Source: Falciphora oryzae
Lineage: Eukaryota; Ascomycota; Sordariomycetes; Magnaporthales; Magnaporthaceae
Reading direction: 5' to 3'
NCBI GenBank assembly: GCA_000733355.1
Contig: JNVV01000016.1
Location: 248,001-312,000, forward strand
DNA length: 64,000 nt
Positions 42,401 to 52,797 of the stretch are shown piece by piece; the stretch's first letter is position 1, and each line of letters starts with the position of its first letter. Made by a program: the position numbers and the translations under genes. The notes under the pieces were generated by a model that saw only the letters and a list, made by a program, of their open reading frames with translations, was not told the DNA's origin and ran no database searches.

Positions 42401-43061
42401 CGGACGAGGGAGATGGGACGGGTGTGCATGTGCACTGATAAGATATTTGGGAAGACACGTACCTTGCACAGGGCGTCGAAGATGTGGTTGAAGTAGATGA
42501 GGATCTCTCCTTTGGCGACCTTTGCAATGTTGTACAGGGCCTCGCACGCGTAGTATCGTACCCGGGCATCCTGGTCGGTAAAGCAGGCCAGGACAGGGGG
42601 CACGATGATCTCGAGATATCTCGGCAGCTCCTGCGACGGGGGGGAGGGGTAGGGGTCAGATGCCGGACGGGTGGCTGCGCTGGGCTGGGGCAGAGTGACG
42701 TGTGGCAGAGGGTGATATGGGCAGACGTCTGTGGAGCGCAGTCTCTCGCACTTACTGGGCCGAGGGCGATGGCGGCAGCGGCCAGGCCTATCAGGCCGCC
42801 GTTGCGGGCATGCGGATTGTGGATGGCATATGCGTACTCGTTGCAGAGCTGGTCGAGGATGGCGAGGACGCGGTCGTGGTCCTTGGTGGCCACCAGCTCG
42901 CGGATGACGCGCTCAAGCCTGGGCAGCAAGCAAGGTTATTGAGTTTAGGTATTAGGTATCAGGCGGGAGACGGAAGCTCAGTTGGGCACGCACTCTAAAG
43001 CGCCGACTTTTCGCTTGTCATAGATCTTGTCGTTCAGCAACCGCGTGACGTTTGCATCCAT
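39485..43061 (-). CDS. VAC14: VAC14, scaffold of the Fab1 PI(3,5)P2 kinase complex
   Basis: HEAT-repeat scaffold that activates the Fab1/PIKfyve lipid kinase on vacuole and endosome membranes. Seven exons: 43061-42994, 42918-42756, 42630-42463, 42278-41561, 41491-40554, 40461-40263 and 40170-39485, 979 aa. The start [18 protein letters not shown] is canonical. The HEAT region includes [37 protein letters not shown] and VLETSQDFS. The conserved C-terminal dimerisation domain has [39 protein letters not shown] and [21 protein letters not shown] Lys/Asp-rich insertion sits near residues 230-300. The fourth intron (41560-41492) is 69 nt, in frame and stop-free, so a longer unspliced form could exist. 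The last 150 residues are disordered. Confidence 0.95.
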
Positions 43062-45583
43062 GGTTGCGGTGGGTGCCGGTGTTGGTGCCGGGAGACGAGG
43101 TATCGAGGTATGTGGCTGCAGCAGCCTCTCAGCCTGTCACTGTCACCTGCCTGCAGCGCAATCCGCCAGGGTTGCAGGGCAGACCAAGAGTCGGCAACGC
43201 CGGCGCCGCGTCGGGCGGCCACTGCGGCAAAGGCCGAGCGGGCGCGGTGGGCGGATTTCTCTCTCTGCCGCGACTGCCAGGCGAGTGCAGGTAGGTAGTC
43301 CCGTCACGTCCTGCCGCCAAGCCGATCGAAGGAAAACGGTTGGTCGGGCGCGGCGAAGCAGAGGCAGAGAGGCAAGCTGGCGTGGTGTGTTCCAAATGAA
43401 GGACGGCCCAGGCTGCCCGTCTGCCTGCCTATGTGCCTCCTGCTCTCGCTCTTGGGTATCTACGGCCGTCGTACCTGGCAGGCTGGGCAGGCTGGTGGGG
43501 GAGAGCTGCTGGCTTTCGTTTGCCCGGCTGGGAAACACGAGGACGTCACCGGCGCCTTTGGTGTTGGCCCTGTCCCACCCACGAGGCTGCCTGTGGAGTC
43601 GGCAGAGCTAGGCAGAGCTAAGCACAGACGACACACGGGAGAGCCCACAGCGGACACAGCCTGCTGGGGATTGGTGCTGTGGGCGGCGCACGGCCACTGG
43701 CTGGGGGGGCAGGTGCGACCCACCCACAGCCAGACTGGTGGCACTGGCTGTGTAAAGGTGTAGGAGGTTATTTTATGAATTACTCATTGGGTTGGTTCTT
43801 TTCCTCTCATCACCATCATCATCAGCGTGATGCAACCCCGCCTGGCAGACCAAACACCAGCAACACCAACAACACCAGCACAGCAACACCCTGCAGCCAG
43901 AATGTCACCACCTCGTCCGTCGTCGCGTCTCACCGGTCAAGCACGGCGGGCTGGGTGTCGTGGCCAGAGCTGACTGACTGACTCGCTGCCGCGGCATCCT
44001 GCCTGTCTCTCCAACCCGCCGCTCTGGTCGGGTCGCCCAAGCACCAGCACCACCCGTCACGGCCGTCACTTGACCTGGTGATCGCAGCCCAACACTTCTT
44101 CGGCGGCCGGATAGATGTGAGGGATATTCTCCCAGCCCGCATATGCCATCGAGGCACCGCGCGCCGGTGGAACCCTCCTCGCGCCCGCCTCCCCCAATGA
44201 GAGCACCGGCCCGGCCATGAGACGACCCGTCCACTGCTCACCGGTCGTGACGACCCTGCCTTTGCTGAACGCAGGACAGGCGAAGCTCCAGAGAAGCCTG
44301 CAAAGACCGAGCCCACTCCTCCTTCTCATCCTGTCCCCCACACCATCTAGCGATACGTGCCTAGGTAGGCTGGGTGGCCGACCACTTCTACGGAGGAGAC
44401 GATGCTCCGCGACCAAGGCCTACTCGTCGCCATCCCTGACCGCTTCGCGCCTCCTCATCGCGAGTTTGCACCCAACGGACGGACCCCCTCCATGGTTGTG
44501 CCATGGCTGACCTCGCTGGACGTCCAAGTTGGATCCCGAGTGGTGATTGGGTGCGCAGACGTGCCAACATCATCTCGCGCTTGCTTCTTCGGCCTTCTTC
44601 TCTTTCTTTCATTTCTTCTTTTACTTTTCCTCTCTGTCTGTTTCAGCGGGCCACCTACATCAATACTGGGTGATTCACATGCATATGTGCACTTGTGGGA
44701 TCGCCGACTTGGATGGGGAAGCACAGCTGGTTCTCCACGGGGCCCCAATCACTTGTGCCTGTCCATCGATCCTCTGCAGCTACGCAGATCTCGCATCTCC
44801 GTCCAGAAACGATCGACTTTTCCTTTTGGTTTTCTCCAGCCAAAACCACTAGCTCCACGCTCGTCGCTAACTCGGACCGGGATAGAGCCAGATCGTGGCT
44901 TGCATGTTAGTGCCCCAGTGTGCTTCCGCTGCAACAAAGTGCCAGGTCTCCACGGCGTATACAATGTTACCATGCCCTCCCCCCTCTCTTCCCTGTCTGC
45001 ACACGCCTGGGGGGCTGGGCTGCACGATCCGGCTGCTTTCCCACCGGCTAGCTAGGTATCGGTAGTTCTCCCTGCGAGATTGTTTATCCCAGACTGGCAC
45101 TTATGCAGCTCTGACCACTGACATACCACCCTCAACATAGCGTCAGCGTTGACTCCTTCCGACGGTAGCCATCTAGGCCCGCATTAGGTCGGGATCCTTC
45201 CATCAAGCACGCAGAAAAGCCCCAGCTGTGCGAGATAACATGTGCCGGGCATCAGTGATGTCATTCGCAGGGACACGAAAGATATGTCACCTCAATTAGG
45301 TGATGCGCCTCGCCTGATAGCGCACGGGTATAGCCATCACTGGACAGCCGCTGCCTAACACGGAAGTCCGATCGCCTCACTCGCTTAGGAAAGATACGCT
45401 GTATAAAGAACAAGTCAAGTCTGGGGATTGTGATGTCGCCTAACGCGGCGTAACTTCAAGACAGATTCGTCGCACAAAATCTGACGGATGGCCTACGGTA
45501 CATACACGCTCCATACACACGCTTCCTCCCTCCCTCCCCTTTCGGATGTTCCCGCCTGGGCTGCTCTACCCAGGATTTCCTAA
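43062..45583. other. 2.5-kb gene-poor stretch upstream of VAC14
   Basis: Presumed VAC14 promoter plus 3' flank of the small Lys-rich gene. Many overlapping open frames of 60-220 codons occur, none with domains or fungal-style splice support. CT- and CAC/CAA-rich simple sequence is seen at about 43800-43900. Confidence 0.5.
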
Positions 45584-45842
45584 TTAGGAAGACGTCCCGC
45601 CTCCTCCCTGGCCATTCTCTCGCTTGCGCTTGTCCTCTTCGGCTTTTTTCTCAGCCGCGTGCTTCTCGGCCGCCTTTTTGGCCCTCTCGATCCAGGCGGG
45701 CTTGGGAGAGAGAACAAAGTAGCCCCTTGTCAGCACATACTCGAGGGCCATAGATCACGGTAACTTTTTCAAACAAACTCACATCTTTGCTCGTCTTGGC
45801 GATCCGTTCAGCAGCTCCGTTGTCCATCCTGCCGTCTGACAT
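45584..45842 (-). CDS. Small Lys/Glu-rich protein, function unknown
   Basis: Two exons, 45842-45783 and 45700-45584, give 58 aa. The start MSDGRMDNGAAERIAKTSKD joins in phase 0 to PAWIERAKKAAEKHAAEKKA, then a Lys/Glu/Arg segment and a Gly-rich end. The donor GTGAGT is consensus and the acceptor follows a CT-rich tract (CTCTCTCCCAAG). The start RMD-GAA-RI-K-pattern recalls very small fungal proteins of the stress/conidiation type, but I cannot name a family. Support is the good intron, matched phase and one continuous amphipathic helix. A TATATATA-like element lies about 130 bp upstream at 45971-45978. Confidence 0.6.
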
Positions 45843-46353
45843 GAGGACGAGAAGAAGTCGCTCTATTAGTGCGACAGAGACGGGTATGGTTCAGCCAGAA
45901 AGGCTCTGGGGTGTTGAAGATGGACCGAGAACGTCTGGATGTGCCTTTGATGGCTTTTGTAGGATGACAGAATATATATGGTTTTATGGAGATGGCTTAT
46001 GGGGCAGCGACCAGGGCGCGACGGTCAAGATGTCCAAAACATGCCTTGGTCGAGGAGACGTCGTCGCCCTCTTTATACACCCGCCCGGCGCCAGGCATGG
46101 CCGCGGTGATTCGTCGTGGTCCGAACCGGACTTGGGTGGACGCCATATTGCTTCCTTGACTCCTAATCAAGAGGGTATAGGTATAGCTGTTCCTCAGAAA
46201 AAGGGGTCCGCGGAGGGCTCGAGGGCCATGATACTCTTTTCGCTGTTTGCACCCCTCCCCCCTCCTTTTTGAATCCTCCCTCCCGTCACCTCCCACACTC
46301 CATCCACCACACACTCCCCTTCCTGTTGCCCGCTTGGCGGAAGAAAGCAAGGA

Positions 46354-46385
<32 letters not shown>
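46354..46385. repeat. (GGC)n trinucleotide tract
   Basis: About ten and a half uninterrupted GCG/GGC units in intergenic DNA. Confidence 0.95.
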
Positions 46386-46687
46386 AATAGTGGTGATGAT
46401 GGTGGATATGGTGGAGATGACGGCAGGAAAGGAAGAGGGAAGGGGTTGGTGGAGTGCCGTCGGACCGGACTAGACGGATGGGAGGGAGCTGCTGGAGGCA
46501 AGCGAGCGAGCGATGACGGCCCCTCCGCTGGCCACGGTGCTTTGCCATGCAGGGGAACCCGATGCTGCCATCCCGCCCCTCAGGTTCTCATACGCCAGGA
46601 TTATCTTGGAACGATGGTCAGGCATTACCTCCACCTCTTTGTAGCTGTTATTGCGAGCCAACTAGAGAGCATGGTTTGGACCGCGGG

Positions 46688-46724
46688 GTAGTAGTAGTGG
46701 TAGTAGTAGTAGTAGTAGTAGTAC
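46688..46724. repeat. (GTA)n trinucleotide tract
   Basis: About twelve GTA units with a single GTG interruption at the fourth unit. Confidence 0.95.
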
Positions 46725-47345
46725 GCGACTGTTGCAACGCCGAACGCCGGCTGCTCAACCAAGACCTATGTCGCTGGGACGCGCGAGGGGCAGAGACGGG
46801 AAAACAAGGAGCACAAGTCTGCTTCCCCTCAATACCAACGTGCTGATTATATTCTCCAGTGGCTCTGCGATATGCATGTCCCTCTGCAGCTCGCTGATCC
46901 CAGCACCACCCCGGGCTGTCAAAGTGTGATTCGATCAACACGTCCGGGGTCATCTACATACCCAGGAGCGAGGAGAAATATAACCGCCGAGGCCCATGCC
47001 AGTAACCTGGAAATGCGGACTGAACCAAAGAGAGGAGGAGTGGAAAATGACACAAATTCCCCGCCGACCCTCATGGTAGAGCTCAGGCCCAGAAAACCCA
47101 GACATCAGCAGCAGGCACACCCCTGCTCCAACCGACCATGCCATCGCAGTCCGGGCTAGGTAGCAAGAGGGAGGAGCGGAGAGGGTGGGACATTGCGGGA
47201 AAAAAATACGCCTATAGAGGAGAGCGCTCAGTCGTTCTGTGCTGGATCGTCATAGGGCCTAACCCTGACCAGACCCAGCATTCCCTTCTTCCAGCCCGTG
47301 CCAAGGCATGTGGCCAGGATACGAATACGTAGATGCCGACGTGCG

Positions 47346-47381
47346 TACTACTACTACTACTGCTACTACTACTACTACTAC
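47346..47381. repeat. (TAC)n trinucleotide tract, inverse of the GTA tract
   Basis: Twelve TAC units with one TGC interruption at the sixth unit. It is the reverse complement of the (GTA)n tract 620 bp to the left. Confidence 0.95.
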
Positions 47382-48265
47382 AGTAGTAACGGCGACCACC
47401 TGCAAGCACGCCCTGGCGGCGGGACAACAGGGTGTGGTTCAAACGAGCTGTGGGCTGGGCTGGCACGCACCCTGGATGGTTGGCTCGCTCTGGCCCCCTT
47501 CCCTCCCTGGGGATTTCTGACAGGGCACCTTCCGTCCCTTGGCTTTTCTGACAGGGGGGAGTGGTTGGCTGGTGTGGTGTGGTGTGGTGGGTGTGCGCGG
47601 CACCATCGGCCCAAGCCAACAAGCCCTCCCCTTGTCGAGACACGATAGGGCATGGTATTTTAGCTAGGCCATTGTCACTATTGCGAATGTGCAGTTTACC
47701 TATCTTGCCAACCACACCAACTTGACAACTCGCGCCGGAACTTCTCTGGAGCAAGCAAGCAAAGTAGATCACAGCCATGGGCCGGACCACATTTGCCCTG
47801 GCTCGGCTGCCATGTCGGTGTGGCGTGATGGATGGCTGGTCTCCAATCACACCAACCCATCACCACACGCATTTCTGCCATGGCAGTGGACGCCTCCTGA
47901 CGCTTTCTCACCCACACCGGGCAGAGAAATGCGGCATAGGCCTGTCCAGGCCATCCTATCCCACTCGCCGTACAAGACATCACGCACGCACGGATGTGCA
48001 CAGCGGGGACACTGGGACGATCGACCGCAAGGGCTTTCCAGGAAAGCAAGACAGCAATTCCCACACACGGGATTGCGGGCCGCAGACGTCCGCTACGACT
48101 CGCATATGCACACCACAAGTCGGAGCTGCCGTCGCTCGTTTGTATTACAGTAGATCGCTTTTGGAGTCTATACTGCCGCTGTCTCTCTTGGGATGTTACC
48201 AAGCCCCATCAGACGCTGGTGGCTTGCAGACAACTAAGGAAAGCAAGAAGCAAAAATATCACATC

Positions 48266-50099
48266 TCAGTGGGTGTGGACGCTCGACTGCTGATGACACC
48301 TGGCGAGAAATGCAGCCTGCCTGGAAACGTCGGCAAGCTTGCCAACCACGAGCTTGTTCCCGTCCACAAACCCGAGCATGGCGTAGGGGATGCCGACATC
48401 GCGGCAGAACCCACGGACCAGAACCTGGGCGCGACGGAGGTTGTGGCGCGGGATGCGCGGGTAGAGGTGGTGGATGGCCTGGAACTGCAGGCCGCCGTGG
48501 AAGAAGTCGAGCCACTCGGGGCAGTCGACGTCCATGGTGGTGCGCAGCATCTTCTGCGGGAACGACTCGCGGGGGCCCAGGTCGGCTGTGCTCATGGCGA
48601 AGTGCGACAGCGTCAGCTGGACGTGCAGCGGCATGGTCACCATGTGGCTCAGCATCACGTAGGCAAAACGGCCCCAGTTCGTCGGGATGGCCCGGTACAC
48701 GATGCAGTAGCCGTACCAGTACCAGAAGAAAGCATGGCCGGCGAGCTCGAGGTAGGGGTGCCACCATGCGGGGCCCTTGCGGGGTCCCTTGCGCAGCAGC
48801 AGATACTCGAGCGACAGACGGTACAGGTTGAAGCGGCCGAAGAGCAGGATGGGGTAGAACAGGTAATGCTGGACCTTGACGAGAACCTTTGCAGCAGCGT
48901 CGTACTCCATCACACGGTCGTAAAAGGTAGACCGTAGCGACTTGAAGTAGCGGTGGGTAACGGCAAGGAAAGGCAGGTACTCGATGTCCGGGTCGTGCTC
49001 GGGGTGATTGGTAACGATATGATGAACGTTGTGGTTGTTCTTCCACCAGCCGAGCGACAGGCCAGCCAGGAAATCGCCGATGATGATGCCAATGACAGTG
49101 TCAACATGGAAGTTGTGCGTAATGCCCATGTGGCCTGCGTCGTGAGCCGAGAAGACGAGCTGGTGCCAGAACATGCCCATCAGCACGCCGCTGGTGGCAT
49201 ACCAGCCCAAGCGCAAGAAGAGCAGCATCAGGGCGAAGAGTAGACTGTACCGCGCCACCTCGACCGCGTAGGCGCGGTAGTTGCAGTCGTAGAGCCCCGC
49301 CGCGCGGATGCGGTCGTTGAGGTCGCGGTACTTTTGCACGATGTCCGCCTGCGTGGCCTCGTCGAGCGGCGGGTACGTGGCGTGGTCGAGGTCGATCTCC
49401 TTGCGCGTCAGCGAGTCCAGGAAGGCCATGCCGTCGGGCAGCTCCTCGGGCTCGTCCGCCGCCGACGACGACGACAGCGACGAGGTCGACGAGGTCGACG
49501 AAGAGCGGGGGCCGCCGCCGTTCTTGCGGCTCCTGACGGGCTGCTCGTCGAAGACGGGGGACGGCGCGCGGGAGCTGGCGTCACTCGAGGGAGCAGCCGA
49601 AGGGCTCGAGGGCGGCGAGGGCACGTCGGGCGTGTGCTGACGAAAGACGCCGCCCTGGATCGGGGGCAGGAAGTTCGTCCACTGGCCTTGGACGCGGCCG
49701 ATGCGGTACCTGTCCATCATGCGGCGAGCCTCGGACGAGTGGAGACTATGAGCAGGCGGCGTGCGCATAGCATGGGCATGGGCATGGGCGTGGTTAGTCC
49801 CCGCGTGCTAGGGTTCCAAGTGCTGGCTCTGCTGGGTTTACTGGGTAGGTGTGCTACACCACTAACACGGTCACCTCGTCGGTGGCGTCCCTGCCGACCA
49901 TGTGCAGGATGGCCTTGTCGCCGCCGGGGTGGTACTTTCGCCAGGCGTCCACCTTGAGGACGAACCGGTCGAGGATGATGAGCGAGTGCCCGTCGGCGAT
50001 CATGCCCTCGACCTCGCGGCGCGACATGAGCGGGTAGGTTCTGTGGCGGGCGGTCTTGGCCTCGTCTGGGGCTTTGACGCCCCCAGTGTCGGCAGCCAT
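48266..50099 (-). CDS. Delta-8 sphingolipid desaturase (cytochrome b5 fusion)
   Basis: Front-end desaturase that introduces the delta-8 double bond in the long-chain base of fungal glucosylceramides, in the ER membrane. Two exons, 50099-49867 and 49745-48266, give 570 aa. The N-terminal cytochrome b5 domain has the haem motif HPGG at residues 57-60, and the exon junction restores DEVTVLHSSEARRMM. A Ser-rich linker of about 80 residues follows. The membrane desaturase domain has His boxes HDAGH, HNVHH and the third QAIHH, whose Gln is typical of front-end enzymes, plus several hydrophobic segments. The intron donor is GTTAGT. Neighbouring genes are unrelated. A tandem 11-bp repeat lies 65-103 bp upstream of the start. 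Confidence 0.92.
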
Positions 50100-50723
50100 T
50101 GCGGGGGAGGGAAAGCAGCCTAGCGATGGAGCGAATGGATTTCCAAAAGAGTAAAGGAGAGGTGGCTACAGGGCAGCTACAGGGCAGCTACAGGGCAGCT
50201 ACACGTAGCGGAAGAGCAGATCGAGGACAAGACTCGCGCGGCCCAAGGAGAGTAAAAAGGAAGCCAGACACCGTTTTTTGACCGCCCTCTCCCTTCAAGC
50301 TCCAGCTGGTGGTTGGTGGAATAGGACGATCAACGATGGGACGGCGCACCTGCAGACGACTGAATCAGGAATGCTCCTGCCCGCTGGCGTGGGCCGATAG
50401 CTGCCAGGAACCGTTCCATGTGGGATTGACCACTGAGCTTGCACCATGCTCCGAAATGCGTTGCCCCACCGCCGGCCCACCTGCAGCAGAATGAAACGTC
50501 CGTATCGGCGACGCTGGGGCGATCCAATCCCCCGCCCCCGTCGGCAACGGCATGATTTCTATGATTTTTCTGGTTGCTATTTTACTCTGTAAGCCGGACC
50601 TGACCTCGCCTGCCCAACAAAAGTGCTTGTCTTTGCAATGCGTTCCTATCCTACATCAGTAGCACTACCTGATACTCCTGTTCACTTTTCACTATCGCCC
50701 CATCCCCGATGGCCGCCTCCCCA
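50100..50723. other. Intergenic, desaturase promoter side
   Basis: Promoter of the leftward desaturase and 3' flank of the low-complexity gene. Apart from the 11-bp tandem repeat nothing is supported. Confidence 0.6.
50164..50202. repeat. 11-bp tandem repeat, GCTACAGGGCA x 3.5
   Basis: Three perfect copies of GCTACAGGGCA plus six bases of a fourth, 65-103 bp upstream of the desaturase ATG. The position would suit a regulatory array or a slippage product. Confidence 0.9.
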
Positions 50724-51847
50724 TCACATAAAATTCACAAACGGCATCCACCCTCCCGCCCTCTGCCCCTGGCACATCCCACCACCACCGCCTTGAACCC
50801 CCGGGCCTGCCATCCCCTGAAAGACATGCTGACACCCATGCTGACACCCATGCTGCTGCTGCTGCGGCTGCTGTCCCCCACCAGGAAGCGCAAAGGCACC
50901 ACCACCATCTCCCAAACCCGCCATAGCTGGCGCCGGCAAGCCCCCGCCCATCCCCGAGCTGAACCCCAGCGGCGCCCCCATGCCCATGCCCATGCCCAGT
51001 CCCATGAACCCCATCCCGGCCCCGGCCCCGGGCCCGCCCATGAGGGCCGGTGCCGGTGCCGGTGCTGGTGCTGGTGCTGGTGCTGGTGCCCCATATTGTT
51101 GTTGTCCTCCGTGATGAACCTGTCCGCCGCCAAGTCCACTTAGCATGCACGGCGCAAGACAGCACCCTCCGCCGCCGGCGATCCCCACGGGTGGCGCGGT
51201 GGTCACGGCCGGCATGTTCCAGCCACTACAACAACCACACCCGCCTGCGCGCTGCTGCTGTTGCTGTTGCTGATGATGCTGCTGTGCCTGCTGCAGGTGC
51301 CCCGGATACAGCGAGAACAGCGGCGCCGTGAAGACGTTGACAACGCCCTGGCTGTTGTGGCTGTTCTGGTTGTTATTGCCGCTATTATTGTTATCATTAG
51401 TGTTGTTGCTGGTGTTGTTGCCCGGGCAGCACCGTATCCGCCCCATCACGGGTGCCGCCGTGAGCGGGCACAGGTGGATCACATCCGGCAGCGGACCGCT
51501 CTGCTGCGCCGCCGGCGTTGGCTGCGGCGCTGTTGTGGTGGTGGTAGTGGTGGTCGTGGTGGTGGTAGTCGTTGTTGCCCCTTGAGCCCCTTGTGTTCCT
51601 TGCGCCCCCTGCTGTGCCGGTTGTGCCCCCTGTGCGCCTGGCCCGCGGAAGCAGATGCCGCCGCACGCGCTCGGTATTCCCGCCCCGAGCCTGTTCTGCA
51701 GCTGGGTGAGGCGGCATCGGAGAAGCAGCTCTTGTAGGCCTCTAGACGACGGTGTAGGCACGGTTTTCATGACTGGTAGTTAGCTTCCGCTCTTGACCAG
51801 GCCATAAGGACGGATGGGTATATCGTCGACTCACCCATAATTTCCAT
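50724..51847 (-). CDS. Low-complexity, repeat-built protein, function unknown
   Basis: Reading frame of about 350 aa. The start MKTVPTPSSRGLQELLLRCR is unlike the rest and looks conserved. A 13-nt first exon (51847-51835, MEIM) joined by a 62-nt intron to 51772 is my preferred model; the simple alternative is the ATG at 51770. Downstream the chain consists of tracts: a run of 15 Thr, an Asn/Ser tract, a Gln/His tract, repeated Ala-Pro, Gly-Met repeats and HGCQHGCQH. Cys-rich islands (CGCCSGW, GGCCLAPCML) alternate with them. No domain is recognised. The tracts derive from CAG, ACC, GGTGCT and CCCATG microsatellites, so lengths may vary between strains. Confidence 0.5.
51047..51092. repeat. 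(GGTGCT/GGTGCC)n hexanucleotide repeat
   Basis: About seven and a half GGTGCC or GGTGCT units. On the minus strand they encode the Ala-Pro repeat of the low-complexity protein. Confidence 0.9.
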
Positions 51848-52797
51848 AGTCTGAGCGTGGCACACAAAGAAAAGCAGGCGCCGACATCAGTCCCCATGGT
51901 CAGTGATACTCCCTGACACCCACCAGTGCCAGACGAGAGCCTGCGTAGGACAGCTTTCACGTACCAAAGTCCGAGTACGGAATAAACATGTACCGGGCGT
52001 TGTACATGGCTCTTTCTTTTCTGCGTCGCCTTGCTGAGCAGACAAACCTACGTCCAAGCAAATTCAGAGTTGGGGTATAGAGCCGCACACAAGACCTGCT
52101 GTAGGTGAGATGGCGAAATCAACAGGCGATGAGTGACAGGGCTGATTCTTGATACATCTCATCCTGACCTGGGAGGTTATTTATATATGCGCCCTCATCA
52201 ATGCTGCCATGCGGGCTGCGTCGTGTGTCCGCCACGGGTCGCCACATAGGCGTGTAACAGAAGCATCGCTGGGCCGACGGTTTGCCCTGCGTTTGCACAT
52301 CGATCAGTGACGTGCATGCTTGGGACTCATTGGGCCATGACTCCTCGCGAGCTGCCAACGCAAGGCACCCGAGCCCCGTGGCCGCCAGATGCTGTGGTCG
52401 TGGTCGTGGAACCGGGTGTCATTACATTTCTGTAGAGCTACTGCCCCCAGCCATCAAGCTTGTTTTCCACTATTTACACGAGCACAAGGACGAAAGCCAT
52501 AAACTCAAACAAGCCAGCAGCGACCTTTGTGTATACGAACCGCTCGCGCACTAATAACCAAGGCTGCAGCTATTTTATGTCCTGGACACCTTCGAGGGTC
52601 ATAACCGGGGAGGTCTAGCTCACTATCGCCCCACCTCTACACATCTATATTTACGAGGCGGAAATTTCAAGTACAAGCCAGGGCCGTGGGGGGGAAAAAA
52701 AAAGGCCAAGAAAACCAGGGCTAACCCTATCATGCAACGCTATAACCGTAAGAGTACAACAGCCGCGCCGCCCACGGCACTGCTGATCGCGACAAGC
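51848..52797. other. Intergenic, low-complexity gene 5' side / LPD1 3' flank
   Basis: A short minus-strand frame at 52012-51970 (MYNARYMFIPYSDFG) ends at a GTACGT donor and could be an upstream exon of the low-complexity gene, but the phase does not fit the next exon. A TATTTATATATG element is at 52177-52188. Nothing else is supported. Confidence 0.45.

Larger units (their letters stand above)
45843..48265. other. 2.4-kb gene-free, microsatellite-rich stretch
   Basis: Between the small gene and the sphingolipid desaturase 3' end. It contains three trinucleotide tracts (listed separately) and a TGTGG-type repeat near 47573-47592. Long open frames over the tracts are artefacts of the repeats. 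Confidence 0.5.

Noticed and set aside
46681..46953. Poly-Val and poly-Thr frames at the trinucleotide tracts
   Set aside because: Created by the microsatellites themselves.
47850..48937. 386-codon plus-strand frame across the desaturase
   Set aside because: It reads antisense to the His boxes of a clear desaturase gene.
51961..52012. Upstream exon MYNARYMFIPYSDFG for the low-complexity gene
   Set aside because: It has a good donor, but no acceptor gives the phase needed to reach the main frame.
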